NCBI GenBank assembly: GCA_022315425.1
Contig: JAIUPT010000014.1
Span: forward strand, 310,001-374,000
Direction: 5' to 3'
Origin: Pseudevernia furfuracea
Taxonomy: Eukaryota; Ascomycota; Lecanoromycetes; Lecanorales; Parmeliaceae
DNA: 64,000 bases
In this document: piece by piece, positions 46,050 through 56,294 of the stretch
Numbering within the stretch: the first letter of the stretch is position 1
Layout: the number at the start of each line of letters is the position of its first letter
Notes under the pieces: generated by a model
What the model saw: the letters and a program-made list of their open reading frames with translations, nothing else
Told to the model about the DNA's origin: nothing
Databases searched by the model: none
Position numbers and translations under genes: made by a program

Positions 46050-46757
46050 TGAGGTAGGCACCTATCCTTAGCGACACAAGGCCAGGATTTGGTACCGTAA
46101 ATCTACGGTAGTGCTACTGTAATACTGGCGGGACGTTACACCCTAATATACTTGCCATTTGACAGTGACAAATAATAATCGTAACAATTTATAGACGTCC
46201 CCGGTCAATGAAACGTTCTTAAATAATAACCGTAACATGATTAGTCAGCTGTATCTTTCAATTAGCGTCGAAAGACCGACTCCGGCAACCTAGGTGCAGG
46301 ATTCCGCAACCCCACACCAACATGCCACCATACATAGGCCCCGTGCCCCCCACCATAGTGGGCGCATGTATTGGGGTATGTCACCCCCGCGAGAAAATCG
46401 TCTAAATCGCTCATTTTTGCAGTTAAATACTTAAAAGCGTTGATGTTTCTCGCTATTCAATACTTCCGAGTACTTAGCTTGGCAGGCTTGGCATGTCTTA
46501 ACAGTATTTAAACGGTTTCAAATATGTAACGATAACAGAATTGCATCGGTTCTTAATATTTTAACGTCATTATTCTGCAACGGTACTAAAACCGATATTT
46601 TAAAAATACGATAATTTTTTTGAAACGTAATATTTAAAGAACCGTTATGTAGTTCTGAAACTAAGAAACCGTTCCAGTACCGTAACAAGTCAAGTAACCG
46701 CCTGTAGACCGTAGTCCAGAACCACAAAGCTCCGCTAAGGTAGGCACCTATCTTTAT
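46050..46757. repeat. AT-rich island bounded by direct copies of GGTAGGCACCTATC
   Basis: The 14-mer GGTAGGCACCTATC, with similar flanks (AGGTAGGCACCTATCcTTA versus AGGTAGGCACCTATCtTTA), occurs at about 46052 and 46739, framing roughly 690 bp of AT-rich sequence. The core is almost its own reverse complement. This could be the trace of a small non-autonomous element, but no terminal inverted repeats or target-site duplication were established. Confidence 0.35.
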
Positions 46758-47046
46758 CAGCCCGTATACCACGTACTAAGCAGGTGGTACTAATAAACGC
46801 GACTATCCTCGGGGAACAGGCTTTAGGATGGCTATGAGGGGCCGAATGATTATCATGTACGAAGAAAATAAGGAATCACATGCAGGTGGGCATGGGCCAG
46901 TCTACCATACCAAGGTGCTTGGAAAACAGCCACATGGATCCATTATTATTGTACCTATTCCGAACCGAAGGGAAACTCAATAATAGGAATCAGCTGAAAC
47001 CGGAGGCCAACTCTCGTCACCTCGTGTTCAGTGCGATGGTGTATAT

Positions 47047-47084
47047 GCGATTGGCGATTGGCGATTGGCGATTGGCGATTGGCG
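47047..47084 (+). repeat. Heptamer tandem repeat (GCGATTG)5
   Basis: Five perfect copies of GCGATTG from 47047 to 47081, then a partial GCG. It lies about 390 bp upstream of the glycosyltransferase-like start codon. Confidence 0.95.
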
Positions 47085-47472
47085 TGCCGAAGGATAGCCA
47101 AAATTATAAGTTTCAACGGAGAAAGTCACCCACTGTTCAGCTGCAACACTAAATGCTTGCTGTTATAGAAGACGCCTCGTATAACCATATTCCTCCTTGT
47201 TTCTTGTCATTTCCCCGCACAACCGAAAGCTGACCAGTTTCTCGTTTGAGGATGCTGATCCGCCGTCCCTGCTCGGCTTGCTTCACCATCAAATAATGTT
47301 TCACGTGGCTTTTGCGCTCGAGTTGTAATTGTCCAACGACTCCGTCTAATGTGAGCAGCCCATCATTTTCTTAGCCCTCTAATACCAGCGTCCTTTGTTG
47401 GCGAGTTATATTCGTCTCTCTTTCCTTTTCTTTCCATCTTTCAACAGCCTGTCCTTGTAAATCGGCTCGAAA

Positions 47473-49009
47473 ATGTCGTTCGAATCCATCTCACGATCAA
47501 GTGTTGAGGGTGACCAGAATGACCGTCTCCTCGAGTCACCTAGCGAGGTGGCAGATGTTGAAAAAGGTCAACAGCGTCGTCGGCAAGCGGACAGCATTGA
47601 AAGCACATACAACACCGTGCGACTGTGGGCCGAAAGACAGTGGCAGAATACACCATCACTCAAGGTCGCTTACCTAACGTATACGCTGATTCTTGTCGCA
47701 ACGCTATTTGCTTTGCTACTGCTGAGCCCTTTTGGGAATGGACTGCGCCGCAATGATTCGAAGCCATCCGGAGTTGCAAAATGGTCGAAGCCAGAAGGTT
47801 TCAAGATTATTGGTCTCGTGTTCTTTGGCCGCCGACCGACCGTGGAGATCCTTGACTGTTATCTTAAAAAGAACCTAGTCTCTAATGGCGGATATCTGGA
47901 CGAAGTACAATTTGTCACGCTCAAGGCCACCGAAGAGGATCTTGCATGGCTTGACCAGCTGCTGCTCGGCACCAACGAATACCGAAAGGTCGTGACGAAC
48001 TTGGAGAAAGATGAGGGCGCTGCAAAAGTCTGGAACGACACAGTCGAGAGAAATCATATGTATATTAAGATCGACGATGATCTGGTTTGTTCGATGTTCT
48101 TGTATTTCCCGTCAGATGCTAATGAAATGTGACAGGTCTATCTCAGTGACGATGCGATACCACAACTTGTCTATTCAAAAATGAAACATCCCGAGGCTTT
48201 AGACATAGCAGCAAACCTCGTCAATTGCGCAGAACTTGGCTGGATGCACTACCACCTCGGCGCAATACATTCTTACCTTCCCGAGACGGAGCCACCATTT
48301 TCGAAGATCATGAACGATCAGTCTTACGGCCCCTCGGCGTGGCGGGCATCTGCTTTACCCACATGGAATGCGACGGGTAAGGAAGATACGACGCTGGACT
48401 TTGACGGGCCTCCACCGTACAAAGGCCATCGTTGGTTGCCGTTACGACAAAATGATACCAACATTTCCAAGACGCCCATTTCTAGGTCCGAATACGCTCC
48501 ATTGAGTTCGAATTGGAGAAGTTGGGCGATTGGAGCGCAGACTCATTATTCGTTCCTTCAGAATCTTGAGAGAAATCAACTAGACAGATTTCACTTCGGG
48601 ACTGACGTTGATGGCGATGGTCGAGAAGCCATCTGGAACATGGCCTATGAGAGGATGAACATCAACCTTCTTGCAATTTGGGGCGATGATGTTAGAGACA
48701 ATGCTCCGTTCGATAACTTCGACGATGAGGGATTTTTATCTATCGACCTACCTCGAAGATTGAACCGACGTACGTGTACTCCCTTTGCACGGAAGAAGAG
48801 AAATTTATTGAGTGAACATATCAAGCGATGGAATACTGACTTGGCTGACAGCACTCTTGATCAATACTTACGCCCTCGCCGTCCATTTCAGTTTCTTTAT
48901 CCAGAACGGCATTTACGACACCGACCTCCTGAGCCGCTATCGCGCATATGCCAACGAGATGGTGTGCACGGCCAACAACCAAATTCGCATCAAACAAGGA
49001 CCCGATTAA
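47473..49009 (+). CDS. Type II membrane glycosyltransferase-like protein with DxD motif
   Basis: Exons 47473-48084, 48136-48769 and 48852-49009 (introns 51 and 82 bp; donors GTTTGT and GTACGT) give 467 residues. A basic/acidic cytosolic N-terminus of about 64 residues is followed by one membrane segment (residues about 65-85, YLTYTLILVATLFALLLL), then a lumenal domain starting at FKIIGLVFFGRRPTVEILDC. The metal-binding motif is MYIKIDDDL (Asp201-203), immediately before intron 1, followed by VYLSDDAIPQLV. The C-terminus, NTYALAVHFSFFIQNGIYDTD and SRYRAYANEMVC, resembles a conserved end in an uncharacterised group of fungal glycosyltransferase-like proteins. Donor sugar and acceptor are unknown; the Golgi is the likely site. 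The gene is intact, unlike many neighbours. Confidence 0.8.
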
Positions 49010-50234
49010 ATTATTCAGCCGTCGTAGCCATCTGCCAAACATAGATATTGAGAAGACAGGGTTGCTGTCATTGGCATGTCGTTACACAGCAAACTCCATA
49101 TTTGCCGCCGCCATAATTATGAATCGAGCCGAGTCGGTCGAGAGGCCAGGGCCCTACTACAATGCACCTAAGCTGTCGCGCCCCTTTGGGAGACACACAT
49201 CAGACCACGCGTTTGAACAATGCCGCCAACGAACGACTCCCGCTGCCGCTGCTGGCTCCCCCCCCCAATGCGTTGCATCGTGGGAAGGCAATCGGAGGTG
49301 AGGACTCTCAGTGCACCGTACGGAATCCAGCTGCGATGCCAGAAGAGGCCAAAAGTGAGAATGAGCGGGCCTGAAAATCGATGTACGAATGGGTGGAAAT
49401 GGGGAGAGGATCACTGTACATAGTAGAGAATGGCTCCTTGCGGCCACGTGGCTGTGTGGCTCCACGCAATTTCTTTCGAAACCGGCCTGTTCTGGTACCC
49501 CGGGATTCTCCTCATCTCTAGCGACTCTAAAATAGTGTAGCTCCCCGTCTCCTTGCTGTCCCCATTTCATAACCTTATCGAGTAGCCTAGACCACACCTT
49601 GTGGCCCCTCGGGCCCCTTGAGCGGGTTCTTCAAGCGAATTAGCAGGGATCTTCGTGTTCTACTCGTATTCAAGATTCATTCTCCTCTTGGCAATACTCG
49701 TAAATCGTAATGGCAGCAGCAGGAGAAGAAGAAGAAGAAGAAGAAGAAGAAGATACTTCTACTCTAGGCTCGCGGGTGGCACAAAAGCCTGTACACTTCT
49801 AAATCGCGAAGGTCTTGATATATTGGCAACGACCAAGCTTCAGTAGATGAACTTGGTGAAAAGACTCCCGGAGAAGTAGTTTCCTTATAATTTACGGTCC
49901 TGGTTGCTGAGTTACGACCTTTTGAAATGTTGGCAGCGCGTGCTTTTTTTGCTAGAAGTCACAACTAAGTCTGTCTTAAATGTAAGTTTGTGTCATTATT
50001 ACTTATTCGATCATGGTTAAAGCGATGTCGTTTCTTCGCGGCGCATTGTCCGGCCAACCCTGGCGATCGGTGCGATCAGTGCGGCGATTTATTTGAATGT
50101 GAATCAGAGGCCAGGGATGGGCAAATCTTCTTCTCCTCGCTCAATTACACGTTGTCCTTCTTGGGGCTACAGGTCAACGACATCTTGGGCCTTGGAGCCG
50201 TGTAAAACCAGCAACGGACGCTCTTCTGTCTTCA
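49010..50234. other. Intergenic, 1.2 kb
   Basis: No supported gene. Contains a (GAA)n microsatellite at about 49722-49753. The 146-codon ORF at 49157-49597 (-) has no recognisable motif. Confidence 0.4.
49722..49753 (+). repeat. GAA trinucleotide microsatellite
   Basis: About ten consecutive GAA units between a GGCAGCAGCAGGA stretch and GATACTTC. Confidence 0.85.
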
Positions 50235-51918
50235 ATGGAGGGAAAGTTGCGAGATCTGGAAGAGACGGAGGCAGCACTTCGCTCAGACCCCGGGACAAGC
50301 TCCCGGTTAGAAAGCATGACTAGAGAGTGGGATCAACATGGTCGCAGGAAGACAGGAGCTTGAAGCATTGAAAGCTCTCCTTCAGAACCCTCATTATCGC
50401 ACCATTGACCAAATCACTGGGAACTATCTTCGTCCAGCAGATATGACACCCGCCAAACTCATGCAATCATTCGAAGAGGGAAGACCAGATGGTGGTAGGA
50501 CTACTACTACCGCGAGGCGGGAAGCGCCTCAAGAAGCTCAGCAGATCTTCGACAACTTTGGTCGATTAGAGAAGATGGTCGGTGCTTACGCTGATTCATT
50601 CTCAAGTCGTTGGATGAAAAGGACGGTTCCCAAGAGAAAAAAGCTGTTGCTCGAAGCATGGCCCGGCATGTCCCAAGCCCACCGCCCAGACTTCAACGCC
50701 TACAGACGCGGCTTGAAAGATTCTCGACACAGAGACGCATACTTGCTAACATACATCAATCTCGAAGACGCAAGTACGCCCAAGAACCTTATGCGGCTAC
50801 TCGAAGCTCGTTCACAACAAACACCGGACGTATTCGCGTAGGCAGACTCCAGCACATCTCAAATGGCGAAACACTGTTCAAGCCGTTCATGCGCACCGTG
50901 TGCCTGGTCACTCGATGCTACTGACCGGCCAGAGCACAAGAGAAACCTACGGAACCATCGTATCTTGGAGCCAGAACAAAGATACTGCCCAAGATATGTA
51001 CGTGGGGAGGGCCTTTCATCTCGGCGAAGGGCTGGTGCTGCTGGAAATACAGGACAAGCTCATGTCATTTCTTGTCCGATGGACAAAGCTTCTCTTGCAG
51101 GACAAGGACTTGACCGATGAAGTGATGGACGCAAGGGTGGATATTTCACAGAATTTGCCGAGTGTGGGCAGCGGACCTGCAAACTCTGAAGCCACGGAAT
51201 GGCGTTCAATGATGGAAGCCAATTACCGAGGCTTCGTATCGAGTACGGCCACAATTCGATATCAAGCGTCTTCGAAGATTTGGCTGCCGCTAAACGAGAC
51301 GAAGCCGAAGATGAGCTATGGGCGTCACGTGAAGACGCAGCGTATTTCCAGGAAACACTGCAGGATCGATATCAAGAGAACTGCGAATCGTCGCGGAAGG
51401 CATCCGCGGGTGAAATGTCACGGAGTGTCCGTCTCAAGGTGGAGATGCACAGCCTACAAGAGGCATGCCGGAAGGTTATTCAGATTGCATACCAATACGT
51501 CGTCGTGTGGGATATTCTGTTGACGGAGTTAAAAAGGCTTGCAGAGATTGAAGTTTCGCTTTGGGGCGGTGATTTTCGGCCACAAGCTCTCTCTCTCTAC
51601 CTGAAGAATATCCCGAAGCACCATCTAAGTCCGGGGTCGTGGAAAAGATTTTTTCCAGGATCGTGCTTTGAAAGGATCTTCAAACAAGCAAACAAGCAAG
51701 CACGGCAACGAGTCAGCCTTTTACCAACAATATCCACAGCATCAGAGGCCCGAATCCCGTTTTTTTTTTTTCTCTTTTTTCTATACCATTGACAAGACTT
51801 TGAGAACACCCCCCCCCGCCCCGCAGTCCTCGGCTTGATTGACGACGTTCTCGACAATGACCGCAGGCAACTCGCTCGGTGTCCCCCAAAATCCCCGGAC
51901 GAGAGATCGAGCGTTTGA
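50235..51918 (+). pseudogene. Multiply frameshifted fungal-specific gene relic
   Basis: Pieces of one protein in shifting frames on the + strand. 50235 on: MEGKLRDLEETEAALRSDPG to REWDQHGRRK. From about 50345 (other frame): LEALKALLQNPHYRTIDQI, then HRPDFNAYRRGL and HRDAYLLTYINLEDASTPKN, to DVFA and TAG (50839-50841). Then RLQHISNGETLFKPFMRTV in a third frame, PGHSMLLTGQSTRETYGTIV with HLGEGLVLLEIQDKL in a fourth, and from about 51222 RIEYGHNSISSVFEDLAAAK with DELWASREDAAYF. An in-frame TGA (51790-51792) precedes VLGLIDDVLDNDRRQ. The order matches a group of long uncharacterised filamentous-fungal proteins as I remember them. At least five lesions; not functional. Fragments at 51925-52280 may belong to it too. 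Confidence 0.7.
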
Positions 51919-51924
51919 TCCGAG

Positions 51925-52280
51925 ATGGAGTCTCTCTCTCAACGAGCTCTCATCATCGCCTCGAATGGCGGAGACTTCTACTTATATGTAAATCGGACTG
52001 CTTATCGCTGCGACGATAACCGCTCCGCTGCTGGAATACGGAAAATTTTACAGGAAAAGGATGAATCTATCTTCCCAGGCGGAAACCCCGTCTGATCGTC
52101 ACGATGACTTCCGAGGTCATCGATATGCTAGTTGGGTACGGCAACGGACCTGACTTCCCTAAGTATGAGATGTGCGAACAGCCAGAGGAGGCGTTGTTGA
52201 GGTTCATAACCGCGTTGGATCACACAGTAGCCCCAAACATCGTCACTTTGTTGAACTGCTCAGGTATACGAGTCATGTAA
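51925..52280 (+). pseudogene. Two short ORF fragments, possibly the end of the same relic
   Basis: A 56-codon ORF (51925-52095, MESLSQRALIIASNGGDFY) continues the frame of the preceding relic after one more stop. Another frame then gives a 58-codon ORF (52104-52280, MTSEVIDMLVGYGNGPDF). Both look protein-like but were not recognised. One frameshift would join them. Confidence 0.3.
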
Positions 52281-52362
52281 TCTCATTTATCATACATCTA
52301 CCAAATGCAGCATAGCCAAAACCAAAAGGGCTAAGAGCTCGCTAATGCAACATAATCAAGGC

Positions 52363-55300
52363 TCACTGTCCGTCTCCGATTCTTATCCTCGTGACTTCGT
52401 CTGCAAGGTCTCCACTTCCGTCCCCCTGACCCTCCATCGTCCTTCTTCTGGACCTCCCAGGACTCAATTGCTCTTCAACCGACTTCCCAAGGCCAACAGA
52501 TGAAGTACCCCCAGAGGGCGCTCTTGGAGACGGTTTTGCCTTTGCATTTACATCGTCTGGAGGCGGTGACTTTGTCAGGAAATCGGTGATCTCAGCATCT
52601 GAAGTACCCTTCGGCGACTCCGCTTTGGAAAAGAAATAGCCATGGCCCGTATTGCCCGGTTCGTCAAGCTCATCATCATCGTCGGTAACATCAAACATCG
52701 AATCGTCCCACTGCGCGGAATCCTGCCTCGACATATTCGGTCGATAAATGCTGCTGTTCATACTGTGCTCTTCCACATTTGTCAGCTCGGAGATGCTGTC
52801 TTTGGCTTCGTAGCATTCGCTGTTACTGCGCTTCATTTCCCTGGGCGCATCAGCACGCACTTCCTCGCCATGCTCGCCTACAGCTTCTGTTGGTGGTTTG
52901 GCGCGTTCTTTATTCGGCTCATCCACATCGGCCGTGGTAGCAGCGTAGGTGTCGGCAAAATGAGTGTCAACCAGATGCTTGACTACCGGCCAGCCATAGG
53001 CGTTTGCAAACATGCGTCGGACGACCATATTATTGTGTGCATCGGGCTCGAGACGAACGAGTACTTTGCGCCATGAAAGGCCGTGATGGTAGGCTCGTGC
53101 GATTTTTTCTTCCACTTTCATGCTGCTCGTGTCCGGGGCGTCTTTGGACTGGCCATCGTAGTCTGTGTTGACGCGAGAAGGATTGATTCGAGACTCACTT
53201 GAAAAGCTCCTCTTTAAACCTTCTCGCTTCTTTTTGGTAGGCGGAGGTGGTATGTCTTCGGGATGGTAAACACGATCATGGAAAATGGTGCGCGGTCGAC
53301 CTTGGGGATTGGTCAAGAACTCCCTAGTTGGCAAAGGAGGATTCAAAACGTCTCCAGCAGCCTCGAAGATAGTAGTCTTTGGAGGAGCAAAATCGTTGTT
53401 GGGATCTTCGATCATTGAATCGCCTCTAACGCGCCCCGGGGATGCTCCGACTGCAGACGAGCCCTCTGAGGACATGCTTGCCACATCATCCGCGTTGCGA
53501 TTGGTAGTCTGGCTTCTTTTATAGATCTTGGTATTCTTGGGGGAATGATGATGGCTCTTAGGTGGGTTCTTGGGCTGACTGGGACGGAGAAAAGAAAGGA
53601 AACCAGCCAGAGGATGTACTGGCTGCTGGGCCGATGATTCCTTGGCTTTTGTGGCATCATATTCTTCGTCTTCGAATAGCTTGCCTTGAGGGTCAGGATT
53701 TTGCTTGCTCTTTCGGTTTTCGTTTCCTTCTGCCGTCGTGTCATCCCGGACTGCATTTTCCTCAGGTTGAGGTACTGCAGCCTTTCCTCCTTGGCTGGCC
53801 CCCTCGTCACCACTTATGTCTGACTGTGACCAAGCATCATTGCCGTTTTCGGCGCGTAGATGTCTACTTGAGCTTTTATTGGTACCCGTAATCTCTGACC
53901 AGCCCCAACCTGCCATGGTACCAATAATACCATTATCTCTTCTCGCCTTCTCGACTCGATCTAGACCACTCCAATCAAGGAATAGAAGGCAGGAAGTCCG
54001 TAGAGGTACGATGCCATCGTTGACAACATTTGAGTAGACTGTCCTATTCCTAAACAGCTTCAAGACCTGGTGCGTGTGACCTGTCGGTAAGATGCGTAGT
54101 AAGGGTTTCGATCCGGGATCTGGCTGTTTGTGTGCTCGTTGGCCCTCCGAGCCGATGCCGCCAATCATGGCACCCCATCCACTCCGCACCATAGTCGGGG
54201 CCCTCCATGTCAGGCCCAGATCCTGGCCGGTTCTCCCAACAAGTCCGAAGTCAAGGGCAAACTTGACATATAGCGGGTTTTCATTGCTCAGCCCAAGAAA
54301 CGGCGCAGCCATCGCGACGAAGTTGATTGGCTTAATCTCATTAAAAAAATTGGGAGAATGCTTATGAATATAGGCGATAGCATATGTCTGGGTCAGGCCA
54401 CCCAGAGAATGTGAGATAAAGCTGATGCTCGTAATCTTATACGCTAAGTCATTAGGCTTTTTCGCTGGACGATGAACGCTGCTGTGATTATGTTGAGCGG
54501 GGCTTTGTTGAATGTCTGATTTCTGGTCGCCAGTGAAGACTCTGGAAAGCTTCCTCGGAAGAGAATTCTTCACAGGCAAATAAGGCTGATCAGGGTAGGT
54601 CATGGCAAGAACCCACTTTGCGAGCCGCTTGCCAAGATACTGTATACCTCGCTCCGTACGAGTGGCATTGCGATCGAAACCTCGAACAATGACTTCCTCT
54701 TCATCTTCCTCGTCGATATCAGCTCCAGGGTCAAGATCATCTTGACCGCCCGACAAAGGCGCCGTTGACGAGTCTGGCTGATCCTTTTTGGGACTTGTAC
54801 TCTCATTCTTTGATTGAGCTTCACCGTCAGACGAACTCGACTTATTTTTCGACTTTTCCTTAGCCCTCCTCTCCCTAGCACTCTGGCGAGCCTCCTTTGC
54901 TGCTGCGTCAATGCTCTCCTTCAAGTAAAGCATATCAGCTCCGAGGTTGCTGTGCAGTCCATGAGTGAGCACAACCAAGTGAACCCGTTTCCGCTTTTTG
55001 GCTTTTGTCTCTTTCTCTTTGCTTTCGTTACCAGCCCTCGCCTTGCCTGTGGCGTTCCTTGAGGAGAAGTCGTTTCCCTCCCCAGGATCAGGATAGCTGC
55101 GTCTTTTACCCCTGTCCTTCCCTTCATCATCCCACTCGGGTAGGGCTGGCTTATTCCACAGGCTCTCAGTATCATCGACTATCAGAGTCACTGCGTTTGA
55201 AAAGACTCCTTTGGGCTGCGCTGCACTGTGGCCGGTCTTGCTCCTCTTACTTTGCTGATGATCCTGTAATTGGCCTGGTGTGGCTACCGCTTGACCCGTC

Positions 55301-55838
55301 AAAGACGAAAATCCAAGCTCTACTGACTTCTCGTCCCTGCCCACCAGAAGTTCGAAATTGACCGACGCTGATGTAGAAAATATGACCTGCGACGAGATCT
55401 CGATTATCCACGTAGAGCTCGGAGTAGAACCATCTGTCTTTCTCCTCACGTTCATCTTTCCAGCCGTCTCCCGTATGTCCTCCGGTACAGTCAAGCGGCT
55501 TGTCCAGCTTCCTCCAGCCTTGAGATTGGGCTCAAATTCTGGGCAAGTTCCTTGAGATGGTTTCTCATACTTGTAATTCGGATCGAATGTAGCAGGGTAG
55601 CAGGCTGTATACAGGGTATATGGACCGTGGAGGTACGCGGCTCGGAGAGGTATTGCTGATGAATTCTTGATCTTGACATGCAAGTGTGTTGGAGACGGCA
55701 GTATTCGGTCAAGCGAGGGCGTGTACGTCAGTGTATAGCTGGCTAATGTCAGCTCTTGCGTCCGCTTAGCGGAGGAGACAAAATGTACCGTACTACCTCC
55801 CCAACCCGCACGGAGCCTACCTGATGCAAGAGCAGCAT
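52363..55838 (-). CDS. ROG1-type putative serine lipase (DUF676)
   Basis: The true start is inferred at 55838 in a short first exon (55838-55789, MLLLHQVGSVRVGEVVR), joined over a 50-bp intron (GTACAT..GCCAG) to 55738-52363, giving 1141 residues. The long ORF upstream of the splice is intron plus antisense noise. An N-terminal beta-rich region (YTLTYTPSLDRILPSP) precedes the alpha/beta-hydrolase. HLVVLTHGLHSNLGADM lies near residue 276, the nucleophile is the Ser of FISHSLGGLTQTYA near 460, and a later histidine-bearing block is YSNVVNDGIVPLRTS. Long acidic and Ser/Pro-rich disordered inserts and tail follow. Rog1 relatives act on monoacylglycerols or phospholipids at lipid droplets or ER; the substrate here is unknown. 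Confidence 0.88.
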
Positions 55839-56294
55839 CTTTTGGCGATGATTGACTGTATCCGGAGACACGCGCCAGCCAATTGCTGGCAGAGGTCCGA
55901 GGCTGCCAGGATCGGATCCCTCCTGTATACTCTGAAGTTGCCCGTACGTGCGTGGAGTGATGAGCATTCGAGCGGACACTGTCGCATAATTGCATTATTT
56001 TGTTCCCTTGTTTATGTCAGCCCCGGCAGAGGATGGATAAAGCGGTTGTGCGGCGAGGTTAAATTTTCCATTTTTCTAAGACAGTAAATTCGGGGAACGG
56101 TGCTGTTTCTCGCTCGTGGAATCCATCACTGCCTTCTGCCTTGAGCCTTGAGCCTTGAGCCTTGAGCCTTGAGCAGTGCACATGAGGCTACGGCTGCATG
56201 AGCTGTGGCGCGTGATCGCGTTGCCTGGTCTGTAGATGACAAGGCCGGGTCTTGGCGATATTTACGTGACAACCGAGACAACTACTTTGATACA
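55839..56294. promoter_or_regulatory. Promoter region of the ROG1-type lipase gene
   Basis: 456 bp between the lipase start (-) and the 3' end of the kinase-like gene on the same strand. It contains the heptamer array (GCCTTGA)5 at 56138-56172, about 300 bp from the lipase start. Confidence 0.5.
56138..56172 (+). repeat. Heptamer tandem repeat (GCCTTGA)5
   Basis: Five perfect consecutive copies of GCCTTGA, followed by GCAGTG. The unit is unrelated in sequence to the heptamer array at 47047 but has the same unit length and copy number. Confidence 0.95.

Larger units (their letters stand above)
45078..47472. other. Long divergent intergenic region with an AT-rich island
   Basis: 2.4 kb between divergent start codons. 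46140-46760 is AT-rich with repeated CGTAAC/GTTACG-like motifs and TTAAATAATAAC stretches. A near-palindromic GGTAGGCACCTATC occurs twice in direct orientation, near 46052 and 46739. A heptamer array sits at 47047-47081. No gene was recognised; ORFs at 45805-46017 and 46518-46772 (-) have no motifs. It may be an old transposon remnant. Confidence 0.5.

Noticed and set aside
24913..52280. Non-standard nuclear code with TAG or TGA read as an amino acid
   Set aside because: FAS1 and the TFIIF gene end naturally at TAG, several genes end at TGA, and the long conserved genes have no internal stops. Frameshifts also accompany the stops.
55839..55995. Upstream extension of the lipase ORF to 55995
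   Set aside because: The first 86 codons include intron sequence and no family similarity; the short exon starting at 55838 gives the expected N-terminus.
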